The notes: a model not told the origin generated them from the sequence alone. DNA of 64,000 nucleotides from Bryopsis sp. KO-2023 (GCA_030272585.1 BSYQ01000003.1:744001-808000); one strand, 5' to 3'. Positions 40,901 to 53,189 are shown, counted from the stretch's first letter. Numbers and translations are program-made.

Positions 40901-43821
40901 CCTGAATGAACTGTGGGTTTTTTTTTGTTCAGTTTCGGGGGGCATGTGGGGTCCATCGCCTTCTTTGCCCATACCCTGCGTTGGGCCCAGTCCCATCGAT
41001 CACATTTTCCAGTTTCACCGTGCTCTGAAACGGGATTTCAGACAGTTTGAAGCCGAGGCAGGCAAGCTGTCGGAGCTGTTGGAAAGTGGCGTTGCCGATT
41101 GGGACGATGCCATACAGAAATTGAAGGGGCGATTTCAGTTTCTGCGTGGAATTTACATGGCGCACTCTTCCACGGAGGACGATGTCGTTTTCCCTGCCTT
41201 GGAGTCCAAAGAGGCTCTGAGGAATATTTGCCATTCTTATGTGTTGGACCACAAGCAGGAGGAGGAGTTGTTTAATGATATGGGCGTGGTAAGGAAATTT
41301 TCACCACCATTTGTTGGAGTGAAAAGGAAAGTAGTTCGGGTGGATATTGAAGAGATCCCTGATTTGTTCAACCAGGAACCCACTGCTGATTGTGCAACAC
41401 CGCTTTTATCTTTTAAATCCAGACGTATTCTGGAGTGTTTCATAAAATGATTGTCAATCTGATGGGGTTGATCTGTGGCATTCACAAAAGCATGATGCAT
41501 GATGGTGGTTTTGTATCTGTCGACATTGTATGCAGGCTATTTCCCGCTTGAAGGAGAAATGCACTGCCGAGGAGATGCGAGGCTTGGTCCTTGAATTCAA
41601 TCGTAAATGTGCTGCTGTTCGGGCTGCACTCGAAATCCACGTGAGGGCCGAAGAGACTGAACTTTGGCCTTTATTCGCTGAGCACTTCACGCTGGAGGAG
41701 CAGCACAGGCTGGTCGGTGCGATTATCGGCCGGACTGGTGCCGAGGTGCTGCAAACCATGCTGCCCTGGGTATCAGGTAGGGAGATGCTGTGAAGATGAG
41801 AGGGCAATATGGGGATGTGGTGCTTATTCTTTCATCAAGCGACATTCTACGGCAATTTGGCATGCATTTCAGGGATCCAATTCTCGGAGTACGCCGTCAG
41901 AAATTGAGCAGTACATCCCCCCCCCTTCTTGTGTCCTTGTTTTTGCCTGTTCCAATTCGGGTTCCTTATTGAGACTTTTCATTTTTTTCCGGCAGGGTGC
42001 TGTACATTAGAGGAGGAAGATCAAATGATGGAGTCCCTGAGAGTGGCTTCAAAGAACACGATGTTTGACAGGTGGTTGGATGCTATTGGTGGGCCGGCTG
42101 GTCAAAGAGCCCAAGCATCCCAAGTTGAGCCTTGCTCATCTGATGCAGACGTCCATGCCCCTCTGGTTGAAGTAGCTCAGTACCTGAGATCCCGTGGTGC
42201 GTGGAGTTTCTGTGGTTTTCCTTCTAGTTTGAAAAAATGCTTGACGCTGAGCACTTCTTTACAGAAACTGAAAGGAGCAGAAAGGAATATGTTGCATCTG
42301 GAGCTGATGCATATGGTGGTGTTTTTTTTTTCAATTTGCTCAGGTTTGGAGATGGCCACATCGTTAGAGCAATCAGGCACGGTTGCAGAAACCAGCAATT
42401 TTCGTCCGGGCTGGGAAGATATTTTCAGAATGAACCAAAAACAATTGGAGGCAGCGGTTCGGAGGGTGTCGAGCGATGACAGCCTGGAGCCCAGCCGGAA
42501 GTCTTACATAATCCAATGGATAATGGTGTCCAAATACATCGTTGCCCAGCAAGGTCTGGCTCACAATGAAAAGAAAGACGAGACGGCGAGCGCCGAGGGG
42601 CAGCCGGATTCAAAAGCGGAAGGGAGGGGGGATGTTTCGAAAAAATTTCGGTCGTATCATAGCGAATCGGAGGGGGTTTTTGGTTGCCAGCATTACATGA
42701 GGAATGGAGCGCTGGTGGCCCCATGTTGTTCGCAGGTTTTTGCTTGCCGGCTGTGCCATGATGAACAGGCAGACCACAAAATGGACAGGTAGTTCGTTGT
42801 AGGGGTTCATGCCACGTGTGTATTTTGGCCAACAAGCTTCAGGATATTATTCCACGGCCGCACACACACTTGGAAAATATATATATTGCTGGTACCACCT
42901 AGGGGCATTCATTCCATCCAAAATTTGATATTTTAAATCTGGTTTTAATCCAGCCGAGCAGTAGGAGTAGGAGGAGGTATGTTTTGGTTCCTTTTTTTGC
43001 TCGAAAAACTCGAGAACATCTTTTTTCTATACAACAGGTACAAAGTTACGGAGATGGTCTGCATGCCTTGCGGGAAACGCCAGCCCGTCGCAGCCGCCTG
43101 TGTGGAATGTGAAGCCCCCATGGCGGAGTATTATTGCAGCATTTGTCGCTTGTTCGACAATGATCCCAGCCATGACATCTACCATTGCCAATTCTGCAAC
43201 GTGTGTCGGAGGGGCAAAGGCTTGGGCATAGATTTCTTTCACTGCATGGAATGCAATGCATGCATGCACATGAGCTTGTTCAACCGTCACAAATGTCGGG
43301 AGAAATGCATCGAATGCAACTGCCCGGTGTGCAACGAAAATCTGTTCGACAGCAGCCAGCCCATCAAGGTTAGTCATCTTTGGACTGACTATGTGTCTTC
43401 TTGATTGATTTTTCTTTGTATATTTTGAATCGCTGCTGTGTTTTCTCCATTGATTTTTGATTTTGGGTGACTGGTGTGTTTTCTCCATTAATTTTTCATT
43501 TTCTATTTGGGGTTTTGACTAATGTGTTATGGTGAATGCCTTCAGGAATTGCCATGCGGGCATTTTCTCCATTCAAATTGCTTCGCCACCTATTCTCAAT
43601 GGAATTACACTTGCCCAGTGTGTTCCAAAAGCATCGGAGACATGTCAGCATATTTCCAAATGCTGGATTCGCTGCTCATTTCAGACCCAATGCCACCGGA
43701 GCTGAGGCACCTCAAACAGCAAATCATTTGCAATGATTGCTGCAAGAAGAGCCACGTTCCCTACCATTATGTGTATCATTCTTGTGGCCATTGCCACTCC
43801 TACAACACCAAAGTGTTGTGA
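37937..43821 (+). CDS. BTS: BRUTUS-type hemerythrin / CHY zinc finger / RING E3 ligase
   Basis: Thirteen exons: 37937-38185, 38309-38380, 38642-38721, 38984-39182, 39311-39790, 39981-40185, 40442-40741, 40933-41288, 41536-41776, 41996-42196, 42344-42788, 43038-43368 and 43546-43821. Phases match throughout, giving 1144 residues (Arabidopsis BTS is about 1250). There are three hemerythrin domains at about 20-215, 255-430 and 550-730, each keeping its His/Glu ligand signatures (for example [35 protein letters not shown]). A CHY finger ([10 protein letters not shown]...[11 protein letters not shown], from about 905), a CTCHY region, a RING-H2 (CPVC...CGHFLHSNC...CPVC, about 1040-1085) and a C-terminal zinc ribbon follow. 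In plants BTS binds iron through the hemerythrin domains and ubiquitinates transcription factors of the iron-deficiency response in the nucleus. The same role is inferred here. Confidence 0.94.
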
Positions 43822-44435
43822 GCAAAAGGAAAAAAACAAAACACCAATGAAAGAAAAAAGTGGATTTGTATTTTTTGGCCTGAACGGGCTGGAGTACTCG
43901 CGCAAGTTTTTCGCTACTTTTTTTTGGTTTCTTTTTTTTTATTTTATTTCAGTCACTGAATTCAAAAAGGGGGTTTGGGGGGGGGGTAAGGGGAGGGTGA
44001 TTGTTTTCTGTATGTACTTTCCTGTGAAGAGAATTTATCTAACAAGCTGATGTTCTATGTGTACGAATGATTGCCACTGTAATTGCAGTCTTTGTTTGTA
44101 TATGGTTTGTGCTCTCTTTTTCGATTGGTGTCCAGCCCATTGGATTCGCATTGTTCTACCCTGCAACGGACTCAATCAAACAAACATTTGTTTCCCATTC
44201 CCTTCTTGGCCGGGACTGACGGGCACAAAAACATCAACGAGAACAAATCGAAGGAAAATGAACCCGAAGATCAGCCGAGTGAGGTGACTTCCTAGGGTCG
44301 TCATCGTCCTACGTGCGCCGGCGCATGGGGATATAATCGCACGCAAATCAGTGCTCTTCCTCGCCTTTATTGTTCCTGTGGTGGTCTTGTTCTTTTTGTC
44401 TTTTTGCGCACCTGCAGCCAGCAAGCCCAGCAGCC
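43822..44435. other. Gap between BTS and the small membrane-protein gene
   Basis: This stretch holds the BTS 3' flank, with a T-rich run near 43920 and a G run near 43978. The promoter side of the next gene includes GGGGATATAATCG at about 44329, a possible TATA element about 100 bases before the next ATG. No other gene was seen. Confidence 0.45.
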
Positions 44436-45899
44436 ATGAAGCAGCGAGGGTAAGTGGATGCATGGATGGAACAATCCATTGATGTTTCGATTTCGATGGC
44501 GACCAAGGCTGTTTGGCCTACTTTTCTTTTTGCTTTTGGACTTTGTCGGACCACGTTCCGAATGTTTTTGAAGCCTCGCTCGAGGTGTTGGATTTTGGTG
44601 TTGGGTCAGGCATGGCCCATGCCGCATGGGCCCGGGATTCCATGCAGCGCCGAATCCTCAGTTTAGGAGGATTCCGCCCGAGCGATGCAAGAAGCCCGTC
44701 TCGGCTGGCGCCGAAATCAGTTGCGCCGCCGGTTTCCATCTCGAGAGTTTGTTTATCGATGTATTTGCCGCTTGTTCCCCTCTCCTTTCTTCCGTCCGTC
44801 CCAAGAATGGCGGCTCGCCTCTTTGGACGAATTCGAATGAGCGGAAGCGCAGTGGCGGCGCTGCGAGCTAATCTTGCGCAAGTAGTTAATTTCGTTTGTT
44901 GAAAATGTTAAATGAACGCAATCGTTATTTAGCGGACAGGAAAGTTGTCGAACGAGGCAGTATGTGTTTTATCGATTTTCTGGCCATCCCAGCCAGGATT
45001 AAGATAAAAAGGGCGATTCCTGAAGAAAGAAAAATACCTGAAATATAGATTTTATGCTAATAGTTGGGAACCGAGGAGATCAATGGACGAATATTGAGAT
45101 GTAATAGTTTGAATGGATTTTGTGCTTTGTTTTCCTCAGGATTTTTGCCTTGGTCTTCATTATGTTGCTTTCGTTCTCTGGTTATTTCGTTGTAACCAGA
45201 GATCGTAAAACCAGCAAAAACATCAAAAACATCAAAAAAGATGTTGAGGAGAATCTGTATTATGGTCGTTACTACGGTGAAATCGCCCATTCGTTCCAAA
45301 CACCAAAAAATCTTGTAAGTCTTGTGTTTTTTCAAATTTTTTGCTTGTGACTAATTTTCAGTGTTTCATTTTAATAGAATTGTGGTGATGGAAAAAGATT
45401 TTTCAATTCAAAGGGTTTTTTTTTTCGTTTTCTTTTTCTTTTTGGAAATGTTTAATTATCGATTGATTTGATTTGGCAGCAAATTCCAAAAAGGGGCTAG
45501 TCCACTTGCTTCAAATACTAAGGACTTGATATGCGTTTTTCAGACTTGCGAAGAAGTATATCCAGTCACCTTCTCTACCTGCGTCTTCTGCTACCTCATC
45601 CTCGCCACCGCCTACTCCGCTGCCATGATTTTTGTGAAACCACCCAAATGGGTCCTCTTGGTTCTTGACGCTTTTGTGATGGGAGTTATAGTCGTGTGCG
45701 CTTTCATAATCACCGTGTGCCAGAGCCTTCGACATATTATCGTCAAAGCCCAAGAAAAGTAAGTGTGGGGGCAGGGGGGGGAAGGCCCCAAAAAAAGTTT
45801 TAAAGAAATATTGGAACATCTTCGTGCGAGGTTTTTTAATGAACAAATGAGAAATTGTGTTGTCATAAAATTTTCAGGGAGCAGCTGAACCGTACCTGA
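44436..45899 (+). CDS. Small predicted membrane protein with three helices, unknown family
   Basis: I do not recognise the family. Four exons (44436-44449, 45140-45314, 45544-45758, 45878-45899) with GT-AG junctions and matching phases give 141 residues. The first exon is only 14 bases and encodes MKQRG with help from the second. Three hydrophobic segments are visible: FALVFIMLLSFSGYFVV (about 7-23), VTFSTCVFCYLILATAYSAA (about 70-95) and WVLLVLDAFVMGVIVVCAFI (about 101-125). Between the first two is a basic then Tyr-rich loop (RKTSKNIKNIKKDVEEN, YYGRYYGE); the tail is short and charged (VKAQEKEQLNRT). The size and helix layout recall MARVEL or CASP-like proteins, but those have four helices and I see no diagnostic residues. 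A decayed BTS exon copy begins 32 bases after the stop. Confidence 0.6.
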
Positions 45900-45930
45900 C
45901 CTCCCTCAAATCGGGTCGGAGTTTTGAATT

Positions 45931-46130
45931 CTGCTGGTGGAGAAGCTCAGTTCTGGAGAGCCGTTTCATATGTTGCCCGAGGAGATGGTTATATTTCCCT
46001 TGATGATGGGAGAGTCAGCCTGGAGTAAATGGAAGTATGCTGAATGCCAAACCCACCACGACAAAAACGTGGTTGCTTGATGATGTTTGATCCAGTGCTC
46101 GGCGAACACCTGAGGTGCAATGGAAAGAAA
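45931..46130 (+). pseudogene. Decayed duplicate of BTS exon 5 (hemerythrin 2)
   Basis: The sequence GGTGGAGAAGC...TTTCATATGTTG[C/T]CCGAGGAG parallels the BTS gene at about 39576-39805. Matches continue through GAATGCCAA[A/G]CCCA[C/G]CACGA and TGTT[T/C]GATCCAG[T/C]GC[T/A]CGGCGA. The copy has substitutions, a deletion of some 30 bases and in-frame stops. The similarity runs a few bases past the donor site of the source exon into intron sequence, so this is a DNA-level duplication and not a retrocopy. Confidence 0.75.
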
Positions 46131-46473
46131 CCTTCCTGAGCTGTGGGGGAGGTGGGCTCTCTCTGGAATTTAGCAATGTGGTGCAAGTGTTGGAAATAGG
46201 GGAAAAAAGAGGAAAGGGGAGATTTTTTTCACCGTTTCTTTATCGTATTTACCAAGGGTATTTGTCAATAGGGTTATGCATCGCTGTGGGCTGTGTCCAC
46301 AGCTGATTCTGTTTTTCTTGAGGAAAGAACAGAAAGAAACCCCCCCACCAGAATTGACAGTCGATATGGGAATGAGTTCAGAATCTGCTGCTCCAGCAGT
46401 GCTGGCCTCATTTGTGCATCAATGTTGGGAGAAGGAATGTGAGACAGGAAATGTTGGTTCGAGTGGAAAAGAG

Positions 46474-46568
46474 GGAGGATTTTGGGGATGCACTTCAATT
46501 AGAACAACAAAGGATGCTTACGTTGGGAGAAGTGATGTGAAAAAAGAAGTGTTGGACCAAGTGGAATA
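46474..46568 (+). repeat. Local repeat, copy 1
   Basis: This copy contains GGGGATGCACTT[C/T]AATT, ACGTTGGGAGAAGTGATGTG and an AGTGGAA end. It is repeated with some divergence at 47184-47280, and its first part again at 47287-47326. Confidence 0.7.
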
Positions 46569-48062
46569 GTGGTTGATGGGAAAAAGTAGTAGAAAAAGGG
46601 ATGGGGCTAGCATGTCTGAGCTTTTTTTTCAGGGGAAGGGGTGTGTGTGAGTTTGGGTTTGTTTTGATGACGAAAGAATACATCCAAGCCGAAAGGGGGA
46701 AAAGGAAAAACAACTAAGGGATTATATGGGAAAGCGAAAAGGAACTATGGATCTATCCAAGTCTGGAAGGAAAAAAAAGCACGAAAACAGGTTTAGAATT
46801 AGGGAAAAATCCTGGAAAGAAAGGTTTTAAAACTAAAAAAAAAATTGTGCCAAAGAAAGGGTTTTTAAAGGAGGAAAACAAGTGTTTGGGCAAAGTCAAG
46901 AAAACGAGAGGGGTGGAGGCAGAATATAATGTTCTGTGATGGAAGATTGATATATTTCTCTGTTGTTATACCAACCCATGCTAATTTTTGTGCTATAGAG
47001 ATAATAGAGGCAGGTGAGGTGATGTTTGTGGGGAAACAAGTGGGATTTATAAAAAAGCAAACACAGGGATAGGGAAGAAATCACAAAAAAAAATAGAAAC
47101 AGAAAAAAAAGAAAAGAAAAAAAAAAGAAATGGTGGGTGGCCTTTTCGCTAGTTCAGCTTTTTTGGTCCAGGGGGAGGGGAGGGGAGGATTTAGGGGATG
47201 CACTTTAATTGGAACAACGAAAGTATGCTAATGTTGGGAGAAGTGATGTGAGAAAAAGATATGTTGGATCCAGTGGAACAAGAGTATGGATTTGGGGGAT
47301 GCACTTTAATTAGAAAAACGAAATTGAAAAAGGGCAGTTAGGAAAAGGAAAGATGAAAAAAGGGGGGATGGAAACTTGTAATGATCATTAGCCGAGTGGT
47401 TCCAGTAAGAAATTCACAAAGCATCTGCTACAGAAACACTGTGGTACAAATTCCTCTCACCCCTCGTCTCCTTAAGACTGACTGAAGTCACTGTGTTTGC
47501 AACGAAAAAGTCCTGCATGATCCTCCAGCATCCCTTTTCTCTGTCCACCACTCTGTGCCCATTATGAATAATATGACTGATTTCTCATACTTTGTAAGAA
47601 TCCAGTCATCCCCACATTTATGACACACACTCAAGTCTCACTGCAATGTGACTGACTGTGGGTTGTCTCCATGTCTGTCTCCCCAGACTTGAGTTTTCTG
47701 GGGCCAACAGCCTGCGAGACTAAGAGAGGGGCAAAAAATACACCAAAACACCTCTTGTTTGTTGTGGAGATTGAAAGCTCATTCGCAATCTAGATTGAAT
47801 CATTGTTGTCTTCTTTCGCTGACGAATATCATTTCGTCCAGGGATGTGGACTCCACATTGTGGAGCAACAGCAAATGGTGCTTTCCAGCTAGGATGGATG
47901 TCATGGAGCACAGGTTCCGACAAATAGTATCCAACAAAAATTAAAAAGAGGTGGGTGAGAAAACCGGGTGGCCCAGGCTCCAAATATCCCAGTCTACATA
48001 CAGTCCAATGCACACACAAGAATCCATTGCAAATGTCAATGCTTTGCCTGAACCTGGGCATC
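46569..48062. other. Intergenic region without a recognisable gene
   Basis: Purine-rich, low-complexity sequence on the plus strand from 46,600 to 47,390 includes the second and third copies of the local repeat. Unique sequence with many short CAGTCA/TGACTG words follows from 47,450 to 47,700. No coding motif was found on either strand. Confidence 0.5.
47184..47326 (+). repeat. Local repeat, copies 2 and 3 (partial)
   Basis: 47184-47280 matches 46474-46568 over nearly its whole length. 47287-47326 repeats only the first 40 bases. All three copies have the same orientation and lie within 0.9 kb. Confidence 0.7.
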
Positions 48063-49317
48063 TCATTTGCTGGCACCACTGTATCCCCTCACAGCCAGCA
48101 CCCTTTCCACAGTGTCTACGATGGCCTGTGTTTGAGTTTCGATTTCGATATTGACCGAATCCCCAACTTTCCTGCCCCCAAACACTGTCGCTCGCAACGT
48201 CTCAGGAATCAGATAGACTGAAAATGAATTTCCCTCAACCTCGCCAATCGTCAAACTGCACCCATCCACTCCGATGTAGCCCTTGGGCAGAATGTACTTC
48301 ATCCATTGGGATGGGACCTCGAAGGACAGCCTCTTATTGTTTTCTGTTTGTTGGACTTCTGTGATTTTCGCGGTGCAATGGATGTGGCCAGAAACATTGT
48401 GGCCTCCGATTTCGTCACCAAGGCGGGCAGCTCTGATGGGAGGAAGAGGGAGGGGGGGGGGGTATTGGAAAGAAAAACCATGAATGAATGAATCAAAAGA
48501 TTAATGCACAAATGGCTGTCGAATCTGTGTCTCAAAAATTAAAAACTAAAACTCTATTTTTTTTATTCGAAGAAAATTTTTGAATTTTTTAAATTGATTA
48601 TTTTTAATAATAAAAAATACCCATGCAGTGTCCCAGGAATGACGGAATCTTGGCTGCCATCCAACATTCTTTGATCTATGGGTTTTCTACTGATGCTATG
48701 CTCCAGCCTGGCTGGAGAACTAATCAACCAATAGTCCAGTTTTCCTCATCAGATCCCCACCTTGTCGGTATTTTTATCTTTCTGACCACTATGTACATTA
48801 ATCTAAAGCAACCTTACCTTTCAAAATTCACTTGTTCGCCTTCAGTGAGGTCCCCCAGATTCGTTGCTCGAAGCGTCTCCACAATCACATCAAAGCCCAG
48901 TACATTGCCTTGCTGTTTAGTGACAGTCAAGCACGTGCCATTGAGGGCTACACTGGACCCAATTGACACAGCATCCACAACCCCCCCAGGAAATTCCACC
49001 TCCAATGATTTAAAGTCCTGAGATTCTTCAATCGCCTTCACTGTGGCTGTTCCTTGGACGATACCCGTGAAAAGGGATTTTATGGTCGTGGTAATGGCGG
49101 CGGCGGGGTGATTTCTTTTGGCACACCCGATCCCGTTCAAGTGGCGGATTTGTTGGGCATGCGCCAGGAAGGACGATTTGAACCCTCCATTTCGCGAATG
49201 TGCATTTCGTCTACCACGTCTGATTGTGCCAGATCTAAAACCAGCGATTCCGGTGGTTGCTTTCGCTGCAGCCCACGGAACTGATAATCGCCCCGACGTT
49301 AGGGCAAAAATCTGCAT
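48063..49317 (-). CDS. Riboflavin synthase, organelle-targeted
   Basis: Riboflavin synthase (lumazine-binding, EC 2.5.1.9) makes riboflavin by transferring a four-carbon unit between two molecules of 6,7-dimethyl-8-ribityllumazine. Two exons (49317-48818, 48432-48063) join in phase to give 289 residues. The first 80 residues are rich in Arg, Ser and Ala and poor in acids, as in a chloroplast transit peptide. The enzyme then begins [12 protein letters not shown], the conserved N-terminus (usually MFTGIV). Two tandem lumazine-binding barrels follow: the first with ALNGTCLTV and [11 protein letters not shown], the second with [24 protein letters not shown] and [10 protein letters not shown]. Plant riboflavin synthesis is plastidial, which fits. 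The gene diverges from the dehydratase gene with 178 bases between start codons. Confidence 0.95.
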
Positions 49318-49495
49318 GTTTCTATCTAGAGGGTGGGCGGGATCATGGTTTCGTGGATGAATCGTTCGGGGTCAAAATCAAACTCAAAATTTGTCGCAAT
49401 TATTATCATTATTTGTTGTTTTTTAGCCCTTCTTTTTCGACGGACATTCATCCCGCGCGGGAGTTTCACTTGCGCCTGTTTGCTCCCCCCACACC
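49318..49495. promoter_or_regulatory. Compact bidirectional promoter, riboflavin synthase / dehydratase
   Basis: 178 bases separate the two divergent start codons. No TATA box is evident. Co-regulation is only suggested by the spacing. Confidence 0.45.
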
Positions 49496-50762
49496 ATGCT
49501 GTCACTCTTTTTGCGGAACACCTGGAGGCCTCAAGCCGCCATGGGGTGTTCGATGGTGGATAGGGTGGCCTGCTCAAGCAGCACTTCCAAATCTAAATCT
49601 GAAACATTCGCCCCTGAAGAGTTACCAGAGTTGGGTCCTGGGTAAGGTAAGACTCAATGTACCCGTCTCAGCATGTGGAATACAAGGAACTCATCTGGAA
49701 TTTGCCAGTTGGAAAACTGGGGTGCAGCATCGGTCATTGGATATTCCATTCAGTCCATAAAAGCCCCACAACAACGTTCCAAATTTTGTCTTTGTCAGGT
49801 TGAAATGGATGGTGAAAAAGAAATTCACTCAGGAGGAAGTCCAGGCATTTTGCGATCTCACGGGGGACACCAACACTTTACACAGGCATGGTCGAATGCA
49901 GGACGGAAAACCAAGTAAGCTTCGAACAATTTCACTTAGCCATTCTCTCCCCCCCCTTGAAAAAACTTGGAAACTGGAAAGCAAAACTTAATTGCTACTT
50001 AATTTCAACTGAAGATATTCGATTTCTCGGTTTGTAGGGGCACCAATCCTGCCTGGGATAATGTGCACATCTCTATTTCCTGCAGTGATCGGCAGAAATT
50101 TCCCTGGAGCTGTCTATGCACGACAGCAAGTCAGTTTCCGGACCCCTTTGCAGGTGTGTGTGTGTCTGTATGTCTTTTTGCTTTATTAGAATTACAAGGA
50201 TCGAAGGGTGGAAAAGGCAGTGAAAAATGAGGAACACAGAAATAAGCATTGAGCAAGAATTATTGGAATACATGTTCTTGTTGAAGATTAAGGTACTGGA
50301 GAAAACCTCACCAAATCCCAAACAACTTTTCTTTTTGATGGGGATTTTTGGATGGTGGTGGATATTTGTCCAGCTCTGGTGTTGTCTAAGGTCATGTACA
50401 CAATTCAAACAAGGTCACCCTGTTGCCACTCTTCCCCCCCCCCCCCCAAAAAAAAAAAAATACTTCTTTTTAATACTCTGTGGCAATGAACTCACCCCAG
50501 AAAGGACGCTGAACCATTCTGGTGGTTTACTTGATAGGTTGGCCGGACAGTGATCGCTGAAGTAGAGTGCATTCGGTTCAGACGGGGTGGATATGTAGAA
50601 TTCGCAACCAGGTGCATCACTGAGCGGGGAAATGTTATTTGTCGAGGAATTGCTTGGGCAAAGTTCGACTTATCCACCATTCGTCGAGTGGAGCCGATCA
50701 TTCACGGCTCCAAGAACAAAGACATCCCTTCGATAACCGACGAAGTGAGATGGAAGTGGTAA
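49496..50762 (+). CDS. MaoC-like hydroxyacyl-thioester dehydratase, probably mitochondrial
   Basis: Four exons (49496-49641, 49799-49914, 50038-50153, 50538-50762) join in phase to give 200 residues. The N-terminus (MLSLFLRNTWRPQAAMG) is Arg-containing, amphipathic and free of acids, as in a mitochondrial presequence. The hot-dog fold starts with FTQEEVQAFCDLTGDTNTLH, where the Asp and His of the D-x-N-x-x-H motif match the catalytic pair of (R)-specific enoyl hydratases. ILPGIMCTSLFPAVIGRNFPGAVY follows, close to the plant mitochondrial dehydratase mtHD and yeast Htd2, which remove water from 3-hydroxyacyl-ACP in mitochondrial type II fatty-acid synthesis. The usual HG after the first motif is PG here. 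The region after the active site is rich in basic residues (GRMQDGKPR). A peroxisomal MaoC-type hydratase is the main alternative, but no PTS1 tail is present. Confidence 0.82.
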
Positions 50763-53189
50763 AGGGTCCTTTGACAAAAAAATGCCTGTCATTCATGTTG
50801 ACCTGGTTTTGTTCTCTGGGATGCTGGGTGGTTCCTTCAATTCCGGCTCACTTGTAGATGCAGTGTGTTAGTTAAGGGATGGTAGGCTGTTTCCCCCAGC
50901 AGTTAGGGTTCTGGCACACAAAAAAAAACCCTTCTATCAAGAAACTTAGGACAGTAACCTATAATGCACCTAGGTATTTTTAGGAAGAGAAAGATGGAAA
51001 GAGGGTAAAAAAAGGGAGGAAAACATATAAGGGGGAAAGAAAAAGTGTGAAAAAAGAAAGGAGGGGAAGAAAAGGGACTGACGTCGGTGAAATAGATTGT
51101 CCCATTCTGAGAACATTAACATGGCACCCCCTGTACATCGCCAGTAAAAACAAAAGTAGGCCACTCTCTCTCTCTCTCTACAACCATCCCCACCCCTTCC
51201 CTTTATAGCATGTGTACAAAATCAAACCCCCAATCCAAGAGGAAAAAAAAACATCCGTGGCAAGTCTCGGCTCGTCTTCCTTCTGGTGCTTCAATTTAGT
51301 TTCTGTTTTTCGTTGTTTTTTTTGCTCCTGTGATTCTCCTTCTTTTTTTCATCGCACCACCAACCCCACAGACGCTTGCCCTCCATTCTAAGAAACCCAA
51401 CTGTTCCAACCCCGCAACCCCAAACCCCTCCCTATTGTTTTTTTTTTGCAAAAACAGAAATATTGACGAGCTCCTGAAGAAATACATCAAAAAACAAGCC
51501 AAGTCCCTTTTCCTTTATGGAGATGGGTGTCTTTCTTATACCCCCCCTCCCCCTCCCCAAATATCCTTGCTTCAAAATATATTCAAACTTCCACAACTTT
51601 CTTGTTTTCCTTTTTTTTCCCGATGCAGGTTCGACTCCCGCTATGTTTTTTCTTTTTTCTTTTTCTTCTTTCCTTCAAGTTTCCCCCTCTTTGTGAACTC
51701 ATATGGAGACACATATAAACATACACATATATACATTTCTCAAATTTGATATTCATGTGTATATTTATATAGATATATATATATATTTCTTCCCAGGTGC
51801 AGTTTTCAATTTCCACATAATGCACAATACATCACCTGTTTTTTTTTTTCTTCTTTTCATCTTCTTTTCCCCCCTTTTTTTCACCACTTTCAAACCCTTT
51901 TCTTAAAAAACCTTTATCTCCAACTGGCCTCCTGTTTTTTTGTTTTTTTCCCCTTCAATCACCCACACCCCTTTACAGATAGATTTCCAAACTGAGTTAT
52001 TGGCAAATAGTACAAGCCCCCCCTTTCCCTTGTTTTCTTTTTTCAAAGAAAAAGGGAGAGAGGAAAAAAAAAAAAACAATCATCACCCCCATGTTTTTTC
52101 TCCTGCCCTCTCAAAAACTGGGAACGAAAGGAAAGGAAAAAAAAAAACACTGAAAGGAAGCTTCCCTCCAACTCACACCAAGTAGATATGAAAAGAAGGA
52201 AAAATCTAGCATTTTTCACCCTTCAAACAGTATAAAAAAGAAAACAAGTATCCTTGGAAATTATATGAGAAGCTGATACAAGGATTTCAAAAAGAGTTTG
52301 ATTTTTTTTTTCCTTCTTCTTGCATATATTATGAAAATATGGCGGAGTTGTTGTGCCCTTTTCCTTTCAACCTCCCTCCAAATCAAACCAGGAAAAAGTG
52401 AAAGAGATCTTTTCCTCCCACTGCTCTTACTTTCCTGTATTTCTTTTTTTTTGCAATCAACACCCCCGCAAAAGTTCCAACACACTTTCTTTTCCCTTTC
52501 TTTCTTTTCTTTTCTTTTTTGTCTGCCCTGGTGCTACTGCCTGATTTTTTTTCTTTTTCCTTCTTTTCTTGATGTTTCTTTGCCTCGCTCCAAACTTCTT
52601 AAAACCTTTTTTTTTTTGAAATTCCCAAAAATATATATATATTTTTCCCTTTTTGGAAAGAAAAAAAAAGAAGAGAAGAAACAAAACAACATTTTTTCTT
52701 TTCTTTCTTTTTCCCCCTTTTTCAAGCGAAACTGCCTCACACACAAACACACGCAAACAACCTAATACAAAGAGACCCGCACCACCTTTTTTTAAAAAGC
52801 ATGTCCAAGAATTTTTTTGTTCCCCTTTCAAAAACAAACAACAAATCCAAAATTGAGTTCAAGATGTCGAACAAAAACAATGGAGGGAAATGTTCCTTCT
52901 CTTCTTCTTCTTTTTTATCTTTCTTTCTTCTTTTTTGGGTGTCCCCTCTCACCTCCAATCAGCTGCTTTTGTCTTTTTTTTTTTTTTTCAACTTTCTTTC
53001 TTCTTTAATTTTCCCCTCACTCTTTCCCCTTCGTAGCATTTTTCTAAATGGGGGAAAAATAAACAATGCCGCAGAGAGCGATTTCAAGACAAATTCCATC
53101 CAAAAACCCCACACTTTTTTTTTTGTTTACTTTTCTTGTCTCTTTCTTTCTTTCCTCCTTTCCATTTTTTTCCCCTTTTTTTTTGAGAA
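50763..53189. other. Low-complexity A/T-homopolymer region, no gene
   Basis: This region holds long T-rich or A-rich tracts, C and G runs, a CT microsatellite (about 51165-51180) and AT microsatellites (about 51765-51790, 52630-52645). All open frames are compositionally biased (Phe/Ser/Lys) and show no domain. The left edge is the 3' flank of the dehydratase gene and the right edge the 3' flank of the exonuclease gene. Both genes end here, so it is a tail-to-tail spacer. Confidence 0.65.

Noticed and set aside
47394-47470. SINE-like A-box (TAGCCGAGTGG) and weak B-box
   Set aside because: The A-box fits the consensus, but the B-box (GGTACAAATTCC) has the wrong length and several mismatches, and no tail or second copy was found.
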